64,000 bases of DNA from Vibrio kanaloae (GTDB taxonomy: Bacteria > Pseudomonadota > Gammaproteobacteria > Enterobacterales > Vibrionaceae), in NCBI RefSeq assembly GCF_024347535.1, contig NZ_AP025498.1:1240001-1304000 (forward strand), written 5' to 3'. A program made the translations under genes and the position numbers. Below the pieces are notes generated by a model. That model was not told where the DNA came from. It worked only from the letters and a program-made list of their open reading frames with translations, and ran no database searches. Position 1 is the first letter of the stretch; every line of letters begins with the position of its first letter. Shown one piece after another: positions 15,001 through 19,537 of this stretch.

Positions 15001-15410
15001 TCAGAAGCGGCAGCGTTTTCGCCACCGACAGCTTGAGCGCCGGCACCTGAACCACCTCCACTACCCGAGGCATCATCCGAACTGGCATCAGAAGCGGCAC
15101 CACCAACTACATTAGATTGGGCATCATCTGAACCTTCGTCACTTTCTGGCGTCTCTTCTTCTGCAGCACCACCAGAAGCCGAGGCCTCTTCTTCATTACC
15201 TGCGCCACTTGGATTATCTTCCAACGCTTGGTTAACTTCGTCTGCTGCGTCCGTGTTTTCAGCACCTGTCGCTATCGTCGTCGCAATCGTGTTCTGTTGG
15301 TTTTGTTGATTCTGCTGCTGGGAGGGCGTACCCGCGTCGTTCGTGTCCGTCTGCTCTACCGCGTCATTGAGATCTTCATTTTGGTTGTTTTGGTTATTTT
15401 CGCCTGCCAT
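1..15410 (-). CDS. Giant tandem-95 / cadherin-like repeat adhesin, C-terminus beyond the window
   Basis: One frame stays open from the ATG at 15408-15410 to the left edge, giving at least 5,136 codons; I checked the frame at six points and found repeat motifs in phase each time. The start has a strong GGAGG at 15416-15420. Residues 1-200 are low complexity: Q/N-rich, then A/S/G/E-rich, with no signal peptide. They are followed by two acidic copies of D-x-DSxTVxETF. About 40 units of about 96 residues follow, each with an E-D-G-S-I/L-T start, a DNGDGTY/F calcium-type motif, an NFNG turn and a V-N-D-x-P linker. This is the tandem-95 / cadherin-like architecture of type I-secreted adhesins. Three stretches of other domains interrupt it. 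The secretion signal would be off-window. The divergent secretion operon at 15591-24647 is the likely exporter (inferred). Adhesion or biofilm is the family role; the ligand is unknown. Confidence 0.93.
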   Translation of the reverse strand, partial: MAGENNQNNQNEDLNDAVEQTDTNDAGTPSQQQNQQNQQNTIATTIATGAENTDAADEVNQALEDNPSGAGNEEEASASGGAAEEETPESDEGSDDAQSNVVGGAASDASSDDASGSGGGSGAGAQAVGGENAAASEGGSDAEGNEDQGQAARTSAAPSAEASESDEQQTGDDLDSQTVEETFAVDVEASDEETISEVEDDFDSETVNETFKIKVESENDAPEAEQNLAYIMDEDGSITFTQEQLLEYASDVDGDELVASNVQVGADATVQENGDGTFTVVPSADFNGELDLTFDISDGQETISSAIDLTVRPINDAPVPEDKTFEIEEDGTLIFTDADLLTGATDIEGDNLTVEGVTYDGGDGILTDNGNGTYTFAPNENFNGDVNFGFDVSDGTDTVSANIDVSVTAVDDAPVSGDLAYSVDEDGSIRLSQEQLLSQASDVEGDDLTASGLTVDGDATVVANDDGSFTITPDENFNGDIDISFDISDGTNTVQASADLTVNPVNDLPVPQDQQFSVEEDGTLIFTDADLLTGATDIEGDNLTVEGVTYDGGDGILTDNGSGTYTFAPNENFNGDVNFGFDVSDGTDTVSANIDVSVTAVDDAPVSGDLAYSIDEDGSIRLSQEQLLSQASDVEGDDLTASDLTVDGDATVTQNDDGSFTITPDENFNGDIDISFDISDGTNTVQASADLTVNPVNDLPVPQDQQFSVEEDGTLIFTDADLLTGATDIEGDNLTVEGVTYDGGDGILTDNGNSTYTFAPNENFNGDVNFGFDVSDGTDTVSANIDVSVTAVDDAPVSGDLAYSIDEDGSIRLSQEQLLSQASDVEGDDLTASDLTVGGDATVVANDDGSFTITPDENFNGDIDISFDISDGTNTVQASADLIVNPVNDLPVPQDQQFSVEEDGTLIFTDADLLTGATDIEGDNLTVEGITYDGGDGILTDNGNGTYTFAPNENFNGDVNFGFEVSDGTDTVSANIDVSVTAVDDAPVSGDLAYSVDEDGSIRLSQEQLLSQASDVEGDDLTASGLTVGGDATVVANDDGSFTITPDENFNGDIDISFDISDGTNTVQASADLTVNPVNDLPVPQDQQLSIAEDGTLLFTDADLLTGATDVEGDNLTVEGITYEGTDGVLTDLGEGSYSFAPNENFNGDVSFSFDVSDGTDTVSANIDVSVTPENDPPVAGSTSYTVNEDNSITISDAQLLATSSDIEGDVSIDSVTYSGSDGVLEINGNGTYTFSPNENFSGEIALDVVVADEDGATDATTAGVNVLEVNDPPVAGSTSYTIDEDSVMTFSESQVLLNASDVEGDVELVGISYDGPDGIFSVNGDGTCSFAPNENFNGQVQLDVTIRDEDGAEVETVINVDVLPINDAPITGDLAYNVNEDGSITLSQDQLLSQASDVEGEDLTASDLTVDGNATVTANDDGSFTIVPDANFNGDIDIQFNITDGTDTVQATADLTVNPVNDLPVPQDQQFSIAEDGTLQFTNAELLTGATDIDGDDLTVEGISYTGGDGVLTDHGDGTYTFAPNENFNGDVNFSFDVSDGTETVSANIDVTVTPENDPPVAGSTSYMVNEDNAITISDEQLLANSSDVEGAVSVDSVTYSGTDGVFQDNGDGSYTFLPNENFSGDISLDLIVADEDGSIDETTAGITVLEVNDPPVVGPTSYTIDEDSVLTFSESQILVNASDVEGDVELVGINYNGSDGIFTVNGDGTCSFAPNENFNGQVQLGVTIQDEDGATVETQINVDVLPINDAPVSGDLAYTINEDSSITLSQEQLLARAGDIDSENLEAINLSNDENATIQQNDDGSYTITPDADYNGDLDLNFDIIDNDGGEVQVGLDITVNPLNDLPQAQDQQFTIEEDGTLLFTDADLLAGASDIDGDELSIENVLYTGADGVLSDNGDGTYSFAPNENFNGDVQFSFDVSDGTGSTAAVIDVSVTPENDPPVAGSTSYTVQEDGQITISDEQLLANSSDIEGDVALSSVTYAGDDGSFVDNGNGTYTFTPNENFDGDISLDVVVVDEDGATATTTAGIDVIAVNDGPETSGIQAEVDEDNSITLTQEQLLANATDIEGDELTATNLQTNDPDATIVANDDGSFTITHTENFNGELDFTYSISDGENEVLTTLDLTVNPVNDAPEAGEEIFIQAQEDQTVGVTLREEPALRLDQAPENGIIEANVNDEWVVLEVGQEVPADTEVRFVPSEGALAEGTHTTQIGTFDDNASVDDWGTEVDPYTREFSDGDLTVTVQSNDEPLGAWNGNTHIGHGIGDTDRQGLSGDEKLTVSVEGQDINEISFHLDGLGGWFMEESRHFTEVEIRAFNDDGELIDSMTYHKEDRSNYETDYTLTTSEPVSYFELGTVQGNGTYVVQNMTVSQTCPDEAVFTSIGVDGSEITETVELNIHAGDSEIELTADLPNITVDTEGSAQFASVVITEEQLLAQASDIDGDDLDIQNLELVGENSEHATLTDNGDGTWTVTPGENFHGEIELGYQVTDGELTDSNIININFESVNDAPIVSGPIVLSTDEDQGITFSADDLLVNTTDVEGDALSISDITYGGDDGDLIDNGDGTFTFMPNENFNGEIDIDYKVFDGTDEVATHLDLTVVPVNDVPVPGEPLHTQMLENGSMIIEAKDLLSGATDVDGDILHVENLLLADQTQGTLTDNGDNTFTFEPTENFSGEVNLTFDISDGQASAPSTATVDVEIVNEGPEVSGPIEAAVDEDGSITITQEDLLANATDIDGDNLQAVNLATNDPNAVIAENSDGSFTITPSADFFGEIEFTYDVTDAIETVAADLNLTVNPINDAPDVPDMSFTTEDGQAITITEAELLAQATDVEGDELSVVNVTSASDTVEVTDNGDGTYTLTPEQGFFGNVDLAFDVSDGTDVVAANIDLKVEFVNDAPEATPMVADVDEDGSILVTQEMLLQNASDQDGDELFATSLETNDPNASIVDNGDGTYTVTPSENFNGDIAFTYEVSDGELSTSNDMTLTVNPVNDIPIVAPGMYHIEEDGSILFTQEDLLSGAIDIDGDDLSVTSINYSGDEGTVTDNGDGTFSFVPEEHFSGDLQFSFTVTDGTDEVEQDINVHIEAVADAPDLVITDGDGVNVDDEAILVEPGGIVELNIAAALVDQDLSETLTVTVDGVPEGSVIQYDNEGVLNDQENGITSYNDTEITVTFEGETAGYQNAAGYYKVDEDGNITGVEVVYENASQVGGGGDLVPGQDQFSFQVAEGESFNLFLIPNGHQHNDFNAMQEGQYEFRAEDGSPANMDTVDPQLIFIGADGTETVVQGENGNAIFHGGSSSQLNQDGLEHTRTTVNEDGELVYGFEDLYGGGDADYADFNFTIDVGEVNSQIYSGEVTVGPDGTVNLPTTAIENSLQIQLPEDFNEQLEVHVTATATELSNDDSETVSQTIYINATGAHIEHAPEALPVAATVEEDGSITITQEDLLANARDLDGDQLTALNLATDDESVTITDNGDGTYTLTPDTDFNGDVSFTFDVSDGDDVVSTNLELTVSPVNDGPEAQDQTFTVGEDGVLTFNDQDLLTGATDIEGDDLSVEGVTYTGTDGVLTDNGDGTYSFAPNENFNGDVNFSFNVSDGTDTVTANIDVSVTPENDPPVAGNTSYTVHEDNSITISNEQLLANSSDIEGEVAIDSVTYTGSDGVLEINGDGTYTFSPNENFNGEVSLDVVVVDEDDAAVSTIAGITVLEVNDPPVAGPTSYTIDEDSVLTFNESQILLNASDIEGDVELVEINYDGPDGIFSINGDGTCSFAPNENFNGQVQLDVTIQDEDGAQVDTYITVDVLPINDVPVSGDLAYSVEEDGSITLSQEQLLAQASDIEGDDLTAANLTVGGDAIVTANDDGSFTITPDANFNGDIDLTFDINDGTDTFVATADLTVNPVNDLPQPQAQTFSIGEDGIFNFTDEDLLTGTTDIDGDDLSVEGVTYTGADGVLTDNGDGTYSFAPNENFNGDVNFSFDVSDGTDTVQANIDVSVTPENDPPVAGSTSYTVHEDNSITISNEQLLANSSDIEGEVAVDGVTYTGSDGVFEDNGDGTYTFSPNANFNGEVSLDVVVTDEEGATEATTAGITVLEVNDPPIAGSTSYSVSEDEVITISAEQLLANASDIEGEVAIDSVNYVGSDGIFTDNGDGTFSFAPNANFDGDVSLDVVVTDEDGATATTTASIDVLPVNDAPVSGDLAYSVEEDGSITLSQEQLLAQAIDIEGDDLTAANLTVGGDATVTANDDGSFTITPDANFNGDIDLAFDINDGTDTLVATADLTVNPVNDLPQPQDQTFSIGEDGILNFTDEDLLTGATDIDGDDLSVEGVTYTGADGVLTDNGDGTYSFAPNENFNGDVNFSFDVSDGTDTVQANIDVSVTPENDPPVAGSTSYTVHEDNSITISNEQLLANSSDIEGEVVVDSVTYTGSDGVFEDNGDGTYTFSPNENFNGEVSLDVVVTDEDGTTESTTAGVTVLEVNDPPIAGSTSYSVSEDEVITISAEQLLANASDIEGEVAIDSVTYTGSDGIFTDNGDGTFSFAPNANFDGDVSLDVVVTDEEGATVATNASIDVLPVNDAPVSGDLAYSIDEDGSITLSQEQLLAQAADVDGDDLTASNLSAGDNATVVDNGDGTFTVTPGTDFNGNIDLNFDISDGTASIVANADLTVNPVNDLPTTSDVYANVDEDNVITITQEQLLANAADIEGDDLVASDLTLVGDDATIVDNGDGTFSITPSENFNGYIDVAYSISDGDTPIAANLGLTVDPVNDAPIVSADVAITIEEDGSYTITQEELLQFATDIEDDDMTAIIGEQGDETTVIGTVLDAETGNPVVGADVTLTDNAGHSYTTVTDQSGNYSVNGPVVDQGSVTIEQEGSITSSFLVPAGEDTNGGVTAISEVLEETDMRIVVTWGESPQDMDNHLWLYDTETGNELDHIYYRDMSHDLGEGNVVQQDVDDTNGNGPETITIPNYQDADMHYSVHNYTNRSWDVDGVEDVQVQVFVGDTLVETFTPELPENPSGEHWHVFDIVNGVVVPSQDVGSENSFELPTSEEVLANVNGIDISELLMGDEGGDSGDTGGNEPSVGDVSIENALITDNGDGTYTITPEENFNGEFSISYNVDDGNGGVTPAELDVTVTAVNDL
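330..1000 (-). other. Adhesin insert: carboxypeptidase-regulatory-like fold plus YfaP/DUF2135-like domain
   Basis: Within the giant adhesin, the repeat pattern is replaced here by a different module. Reading on the minus strand, it opens with VIGTVLDAETGNPVVGADV and then TDQSGNYSV, the pattern of a carboxypeptidase regulatory-like beta-sandwich. Next comes V-V-T-W-G-E with DMDNHLW-L and later HYSVHNY and GEHWHVFDI. The 'D-x-D-x-H-L' and 'Y-x-V-x-N-Y' pattern is what I know from YfaP/DUF2135 domains. Its role in adhesins is not established. The assignment is by motif only. Confidence 0.55.
1693..5139 (-). repeat. Three 1,149-bp higher-order repeats in the adhesin gene
   Basis: Equivalent linker positions recur exactly 1,149 bp apart at 1693, 2842 and 3991, so each unit is 383 codons or four cadherin-like domains. 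Units one and two are nearly identical over long stretches (for example the segments ending near 2460 and 3610). The third unit is more divergent. The period is a multiple of three, so copy-number changes keep the frame. Confidence 0.9.
5180..6140 (-). other. Adhesin insert: DUF4114-like domain
   Basis: Between two blocks of about 96-residue repeats lies a region of about 320 residues without the repeat signature. It contains GFEDLYGGGDADYADFNF (top-strand positions about 5391-5450). That matches the DUF4114 consensus of an acidic G-G-D-x-D-[FY]-x-D-x-x-[FV] motif, common in large secreted adhesins. The part nearer the N-terminus carries another beta-rich segment with a GYYKVDEDGNITGVE hairpin. 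Calcium binding is plausible from the aspartates but is inferred. Confidence 0.65.
8160..9000 (-). other. Adhesin insert: unclassified beta-rich domain
   Basis: This is a third break in the tandem repeats, about 280 residues. Motifs in reading order include EVPADTEVRFVPS, SNDEPLGAWNGNTHIGHGIG, ISFHLDGLGGWFMEES and YFELGTVQGNGTYVVQN. It contains a cysteine (SQTCPDE), rare in the rest of this protein. I do not recognise the family; a carbohydrate- or ligand-binding module would fit its place in an adhesin, but nothing in the sequence proves that. Confidence 0.4.
9004..12453 (-). repeat. Second block of 1,149/1,152-bp higher-order repeats in the adhesin gene
   Basis: Linker motifs starting with gcatca lie at 9004, 10156, 11305 and 12454. 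The spacings are 1,152, 1,149 and 1,149 bp, the same four-domain period as the block at 1693-5139. Copies here have drifted more at third positions, so this looks like an older amplification of the same four-domain cassette. Confidence 0.8.
12181..14472 (-). repeat. Four 573-bp tandem repeats (two domains each) in the adhesin gene
   Basis: The same linker segment starts at 12181, 12754, 13327 and 13900, an exact 573-bp (191-codon) period. Copies differ mostly at synonymous-looking positions over long stretches. Each copy holds two cadherin-like units. A fifth, clearly diverged partner begins near 14473. High identity suggests recent expansion or gene conversion near the N-terminus of the protein. 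Confidence 0.92.
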
Positions 15411-15590
15411 TACAGCCTCCGTTGCTACTAGCTAACTAATCGTATTTAGAGGCATTAAAGGACACCATTTTAGAAAACCAAGTTTTTATACAACAATTTT
15501 CATAATTTCTAGGCGAGAATAATCAAAAAAAATTGAAAAGCACCTTCGAATATCCTTAGTTATTGTCATTAAAGCAATTTAGGCAGTGGA
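15411..15590. promoter_or_regulatory. Divergent intergenic region between adhesin and secretion operon
   Basis: These 180 bp are AT-rich and must hold the promoters for the giant adhesin (leftward) and the secretion operon (rightward). The adhesin GGAGG lies at 15416-15420. The rightward gene has AGG and GTGGA just before ATGATG at 15591. I could not pick single -35/-10 boxes with confidence. Shared control of both transcripts is inferred from the layout. Confidence 0.6.
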
Positions 15591-15944
15591 ATGATGATAG
15601 ACATGACAAATTTATTGCGTTCAATCAAGAACAACCACAAAGGGCTGCAATTGCTATTAAGCGAATTTTGTAAGGATTTCTCAGACGCTGCCATAAATAT
15701 AGAGACGCTTCACAAAGGTAATCATTTCGATGAACTCAACTGCTACTCAAAAAAATTGAAGGCGATACTAATTTTACTTTGTGACCAAGATCTTCCCCCC
15801 CAAATGGCAAAGTTGGAGTATTTGAGTAAACACCACTTTCCTGTTCCGGAAGAACTTTTGGAAGATGTCAAAACCGAACTACAAAATGTCAATCAACAGA
15901 TCAAGCATTTGTTAGATATGAAGGACGTAGTAGATGACAAATAA
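15591..15944 (+). CDS. Small HPt-like protein lacking the phospho-accepting histidine
   Basis: This 117-aa, all-helical, soluble protein has the spacing of a histidine phosphotransfer domain: an F-C-K-D-F helix, an H-K-G-N-H-F-D-E-L segment, then S-K-K-L-K-A-I where HPt domains have A-H-x-L-K-G, and a following K-L-E-Y-L helix. The conserved histidine position is lysine (near residue 53). It is the first gene of the secretion operon, 11 bp before the HlyD gene. If the alignment is right it would bind a receiver but not relay phosphate; the receiver of the kinase homologue two genes downstream is an obvious partner. Starts at 15594 or 15603 are also possible. The HPt resemblance is my inference. 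Confidence 0.7.
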   Translation: MMIDMTNLLRSIKNNHKGLQLLLSEFCKDFSDAAINIETLHKGNHFDELNCYSKKLKAILILLCDQDLPPQMAKLEYLSKHHFPVPEELLEDVKTELQNVNQQIKHLLDMKDVVDDK

Positions 15945-15955
15945 CCGAGGCAGTC

Positions 15956-17305
15956 ATGAGTAATAACCAAATAGAGCACCACCTCAGAAAAGCACTGGTT
16001 TCTAACAACGATGCTTCTAAGGTCACAGCGGACGACACCATAGTGCTTGCTAGTGCTATGACCAGCGTTCACAAAACGTTGCTCATCATCTTTCTTCTCG
16101 CTTTAGTTGCTATCGCTGTAGCGTCACAGGCACGCATCGATATTGTCGTTTCTTTGCGTGGAGAGTTGTTGTTGGAATCTGACGTTGAGAAGGTCCAGCA
16201 CTTAGAAGGAGGTATTCTAGAAGAGTTGCTAGTAAGAAAAGGTGAAGTCGTTTACGAGGGGCAGCCTATCGCGAGAATACGCTCTCTTGATCGTAATACC
16301 CAACTCGATACGGTTAATACAGAAATCATTCAGCTAGAGCTAGACAAAATTCGCTATGAGAGTTTACGAGACATGAAGAAGCCAAACTTTACTGCTTTCA
16401 CTGAAAAATATCCTGATCAGGTTCAAGTAAACATGAATACGTGGCAACAAGAATTCTCAAAAAACCGCTCTAATGAAGAGCTCATCACTCACGATATTAA
16501 GCATAAAAACTCTCTAATAAGTTCGATGTTAAAACGTAGAAAGAGCTCAGAGAACCAGCTTTCTCTGATTCGTAAACAACTCAACATCAAAAATACACTT
16601 TATAAAGAAGAGATGGCCTCATACGTTGATGTCCTCAATATGAAAGTACAAGAATCCAACATGGTACGTGAGATTGAAAACCTTGATGAGTCAGTCATGA
16701 ATGAGCGTTTTCAGCTCGATAAACTAGAAAAGCAACACCGAGATTTGGTTGAAAATAGAAATTCAGAATATCAAGCACAAATTATTCAAGTGAATAAAGA
16801 CCTTAAGCTAAAACGAATCTTACAACCACAACATTCCGATAAAGTTGATCGCCTTATTGTCTATTCTCCGGTCGATGGCGTAGTCGACAAGCTACACTTC
16901 AACTTTCGCTCTGCAGTGATTCCGCCAGGCGAAAGCATTGCCGACATTGCACCGATCAATAACTCGCTACACGGAGAAGCAAAGATCCCACGTAAAGACA
17001 TGGGATTTGTTGAAATTGGCCAAGCAGTGAAAGTAAAAATGGACACTTATAACTTCGCCAAGTATGGCTTTGTTGAGGGGACCATTGCCTCAATCAGTCG
17101 TTCATCATACGAAGAAGAGGATGCCGAATTCTATTTAGCAGAGATTGAAATTGACCAAAATTTTCTTGAGCGAGGAGGCACTCAATACAAGTTATCACCT
17201 TATATGGAATTTACCGCCGATGTGAAAACAGGGTCACGTCGTGTGATCGAATATGCAGCAAAACCCGTGATGTCTGCCATCGAAGATGCGTTCGATGAGA
17301 GGTAA
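15956..17305 (+). CDS. HlyD-family type I secretion membrane fusion protein
   Basis: This 449-aa periplasmic adaptor of a type I secretion system links the inner-membrane ABC exporter to the TolC-type channel. It has a short cytoplasmic N-terminus and one membrane helix near residues 40-58. The lipoyl/barrel signature VQHLEGGILEELLV with GEVVYEGQ follows. Residues about 120-290 form a long coiled-coil hairpin, then comes the second lipoyl half (VDGVVDKLHF) and a C-terminal beta-barrel ending in VKTGSRRVIEY. Length and order are typical for the family. It is the second gene of the operon, three bases before the next gene, with a GAGG before the ATG. Confidence 0.93.
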   Translation: MSNNQIEHHLRKALVSNNDASKVTADDTIVLASAMTSVHKTLLIIFLLALVAIAVASQARIDIVVSLRGELLLESDVEKVQHLEGGILEELLVRKGEVVYEGQPIARIRSLDRNTQLDTVNTEIIQLELDKIRYESLRDMKKPNFTAFTEKYPDQVQVNMNTWQQEFSKNRSNEELITHDIKHKNSLISSMLKRRKSSENQLSLIRKQLNIKNTLYKEEMASYVDVLNMKVQESNMVREIENLDESVMNERFQLDKLEKQHRDLVENRNSEYQAQIIQVNKDLKLKRILQPQHSDKVDRLIVYSPVDGVVDKLHFNFRSAVIPPGESIADIAPINNSLHGEAKIPRKDMGFVEIGQAVKVKMDTYNFAKYGFVEGTIASISRSSYEEEDAEFYLAEIEIDQNFLERGGTQYKLSPYMEFTADVKTGSRRVIEYAAKPVMSAIEDAFDER

Positions 17306-17308
17306 TCA

Positions 17309-19537
17309 ATGAGCGGAAAACCTTCATACAACATTTCCGTTCCAGCTCTACGCCTTAGCATATTGTTTAGTGTGGTATTAACCGCGCTCGCTTTCTATTT
17401 GTACTTTTCTTGGTCGAAAATAGACTCAGTCGCTCAAGTGCAAAGCGCCCCACTTCTAATAAAGGCTCAAGAACTCAACCAGACTATAGAACTTGATATC
17501 CAAACCCTCCAACGTTGTTTAAGAGCCAACAATTGCAGCAATGATTTGAATCTATCAACCTTAAAAAGCGAAATAGATGAGTTTAGGTCTTTAGCCTCTT
17601 TGAACAAAACCGAATTCAGCTTGGTTGGTGCGACCGAATATACCCAAATGGAATTAGCTATTAATCGCTTTGTCGATAGTTCTAAAAAACGTAATGACAT
17701 GCTGCACTTATACCTTTCACTCACTAACAGCTACCTGCAAATGGATGACAACTATCGCAACATGTTTAATAAACACGCGAGCGACTTGATGTCAGAAAAG
17801 AACAAGTTCTTTGTGTGGTTGTTTATGATAGCCGTAATCTTGGCTGTTATTATCGTTATTTCTAACTCAGCAGCTATGTTGAAACTGAAAAAATCCAGCT
17901 CAAACGAACGAGAAATAGACTGTGAATTCGATGACTTATACCAAGAACTCAAGCAGTTAGATTTAAAAAGACTTGAAGAGCTTCTTAACGAAGTGAGCAT
18001 CAACCCCAAACAACGTCAGATCTACTCTCACCTCAAATTGGTATTCAGTAAATTAGAAGACCAAAAGCGCAATAACGATCTCTACAAGCAACTGTATGCC
18101 CTAATAGGATATGAAATTCGCGGAATAACCAATACTATCAATGGTGGCGTGCAATACCTAGTTCAAGAAACAGATGAGAGCGGCGTGTTAATGGCGAAGG
18201 ATATTACGTCTGCTTCCAATACACTATCAGAGCTTGCTGAAAACTATAACCGATTGATTTCTCAAGGCTCAGAGAGTAAATCTAAAGAATTCTCGCTTTT
18301 GAGCGTGCTGTCTGAATTGATGATTCATATCAGTGCGAAAGTTCAGCGTAATGAAAGCCAACTCGACTGTCTTATTTCTGATAATTTACCAAATCGCGTT
18401 GAAGGTCAATCCACCAGCTTATTCTGGATACTTTTCTTGCAGCTTTCTAACGCTATTCAGCTCAAAGCTAACAAAAAATTGTTTGTAACGATTGAATCTG
18501 GTGCGGCTTCTAATATGGAAAATACGCGCGTCACCATCAACCTTAATTTCCTCTCAACACTTGATGTATTTGTTGCCAAACTAAATACACTCCATTGGAG
18601 TGATCACAAAGACCACACTTCCAATACAGATGACTTAGCAAAGAGCATTTTAAAAGATTACGGATACTACGAAAGCCGCTGGTTCCAATCAGGCAATCAA
18701 GAGCGTTTTCAAGTAGAACTTGACCTTAAGGCTAAAAGCTTCCACACGGAGAAAACTCGTTTCGACGGTAAGCGTTTGATGCTCTGCGCAAATACTCAAA
18801 TTCGTATTGATGTCATAAGAAAAATGCTCTCCAATTTGGGGCTCGATATCACCGAGATTCGCACTGCTAGTGAACTATTTTCAGCAGCGAAAACCTTCGG
18901 TGAATACGATGCAATAATGCTGACCGATACATTTGAACCCAATAAGCTTTCATCGCTCTGTAAAACAGTTAAATCACAGCTCAAGAATCACCCGAATACC
19001 AAGTTGTTGTTGTCCGTAACCAACACACAACACGCGCAAGAGTGCCACAGCTTCGTCGATAAAATCATAAACTCACCAGCTATTCCTTACGAGTTTATTC
19101 CTAACTTACTTTCCATTATGGAAGCGGAAGCCTCGGAAGGACAAATGGAAAACAGCTCATTCCTGATCGTCGAGGATGACCGAGTTCAACAGATCTTACT
19201 TAAGCGTATTTTGACCAAACAAGAGTACGAAGCAGACACTGTTGGTGACGGTGCCGACGCCGTAAAACACTTCATGAATCAACGTTCCGACATTATTTTT
19301 ATGGATTGCATCATGCCAGGAATGGGCGGTATAGAGGCAACACAGCGTATTCGACAGTTTGAAAAAAATAAAGAGAGAAAACCTTGCACCATTATAGGTG
19401 CAACCGCATTGACCAGCAGTAACGAACACCAGGCTTGTATTGAAGCCGGAATGGATTACGTGATCAGCAAACCTTACAAAAGCGACGAAATCATCAAGGT
19501 GATCAACAAATATGTGGCGGTACAGAAACTTAACTAG
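17309..19537 (+). CDS. Membrane hybrid histidine-kinase homologue with degenerate kinase core and intact receiver
   Basis: This 742-aa protein has membrane helices near residues 12-31 and 168-190 around a helical periplasmic domain. The dimerisation helix reads G-Y-E-I-R-G-I-T-N where active kinases have S-H-E-[IL]-R-T-P-L-N, so the histidine is tyrosine (near residue 269). The ATPase region keeps a weak N-box-like helix but no D-x-G-x-G or G-x-G-L-G. A degenerate receiver-like domain follows (about 490-600). The last 120 residues are a canonical receiver: F-L-I-V-E-D-D, F-M-D-C-I-M-P-G-M-G-G, G-A-T-A-L, I-S-K-P. It probably cannot autophosphorylate but its receiver could be phosphorylated by another kinase. 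Its place between the HlyD and TolC genes suggests control or scaffolding of secretion (inferred). Confidence 0.85.
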   Translation: MSGKPSYNISVPALRLSILFSVVLTALAFYLYFSWSKIDSVAQVQSAPLLIKAQELNQTIELDIQTLQRCLRANNCSNDLNLSTLKSEIDEFRSLASLNKTEFSLVGATEYTQMELAINRFVDSSKKRNDMLHLYLSLTNSYLQMDDNYRNMFNKHASDLMSEKNKFFVWLFMIAVILAVIIVISNSAAMLKLKKSSSNEREIDCEFDDLYQELKQLDLKRLEELLNEVSINPKQRQIYSHLKLVFSKLEDQKRNNDLYKQLYALIGYEIRGITNTINGGVQYLVQETDESGVLMAKDITSASNTLSELAENYNRLISQGSESKSKEFSLLSVLSELMIHISAKVQRNESQLDCLISDNLPNRVEGQSTSLFWILFLQLSNAIQLKANKKLFVTIESGAASNMENTRVTINLNFLSTLDVFVAKLNTLHWSDHKDHTSNTDDLAKSILKDYGYYESRWFQSGNQERFQVELDLKAKSFHTEKTRFDGKRLMLCANTQIRIDVIRKMLSNLGLDITEIRTASELFSAAKTFGEYDAIMLTDTFEPNKLSSLCKTVKSQLKNHPNTKLLLSVTNTQHAQECHSFVDKIINSPAIPYEFIPNLLSIMEAEASEGQMENSSFLIVEDDRVQQILLKRILTKQEYEADTVGDGADAVKHFMNQRSDIIFMDCIMPGMGGIEATQRIRQFEKNKERKPCTIIGATALTSSNEHQACIEAGMDYVISKPYKSDEIIKVINKYVAVQKLN

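Noticed and set aside
15408..15410. LapA/LapD/LapG-type adhesin control
   Set aside because: No retention-module sequence at the adhesin N-terminus and no LapD or LapG-like genes in the window.
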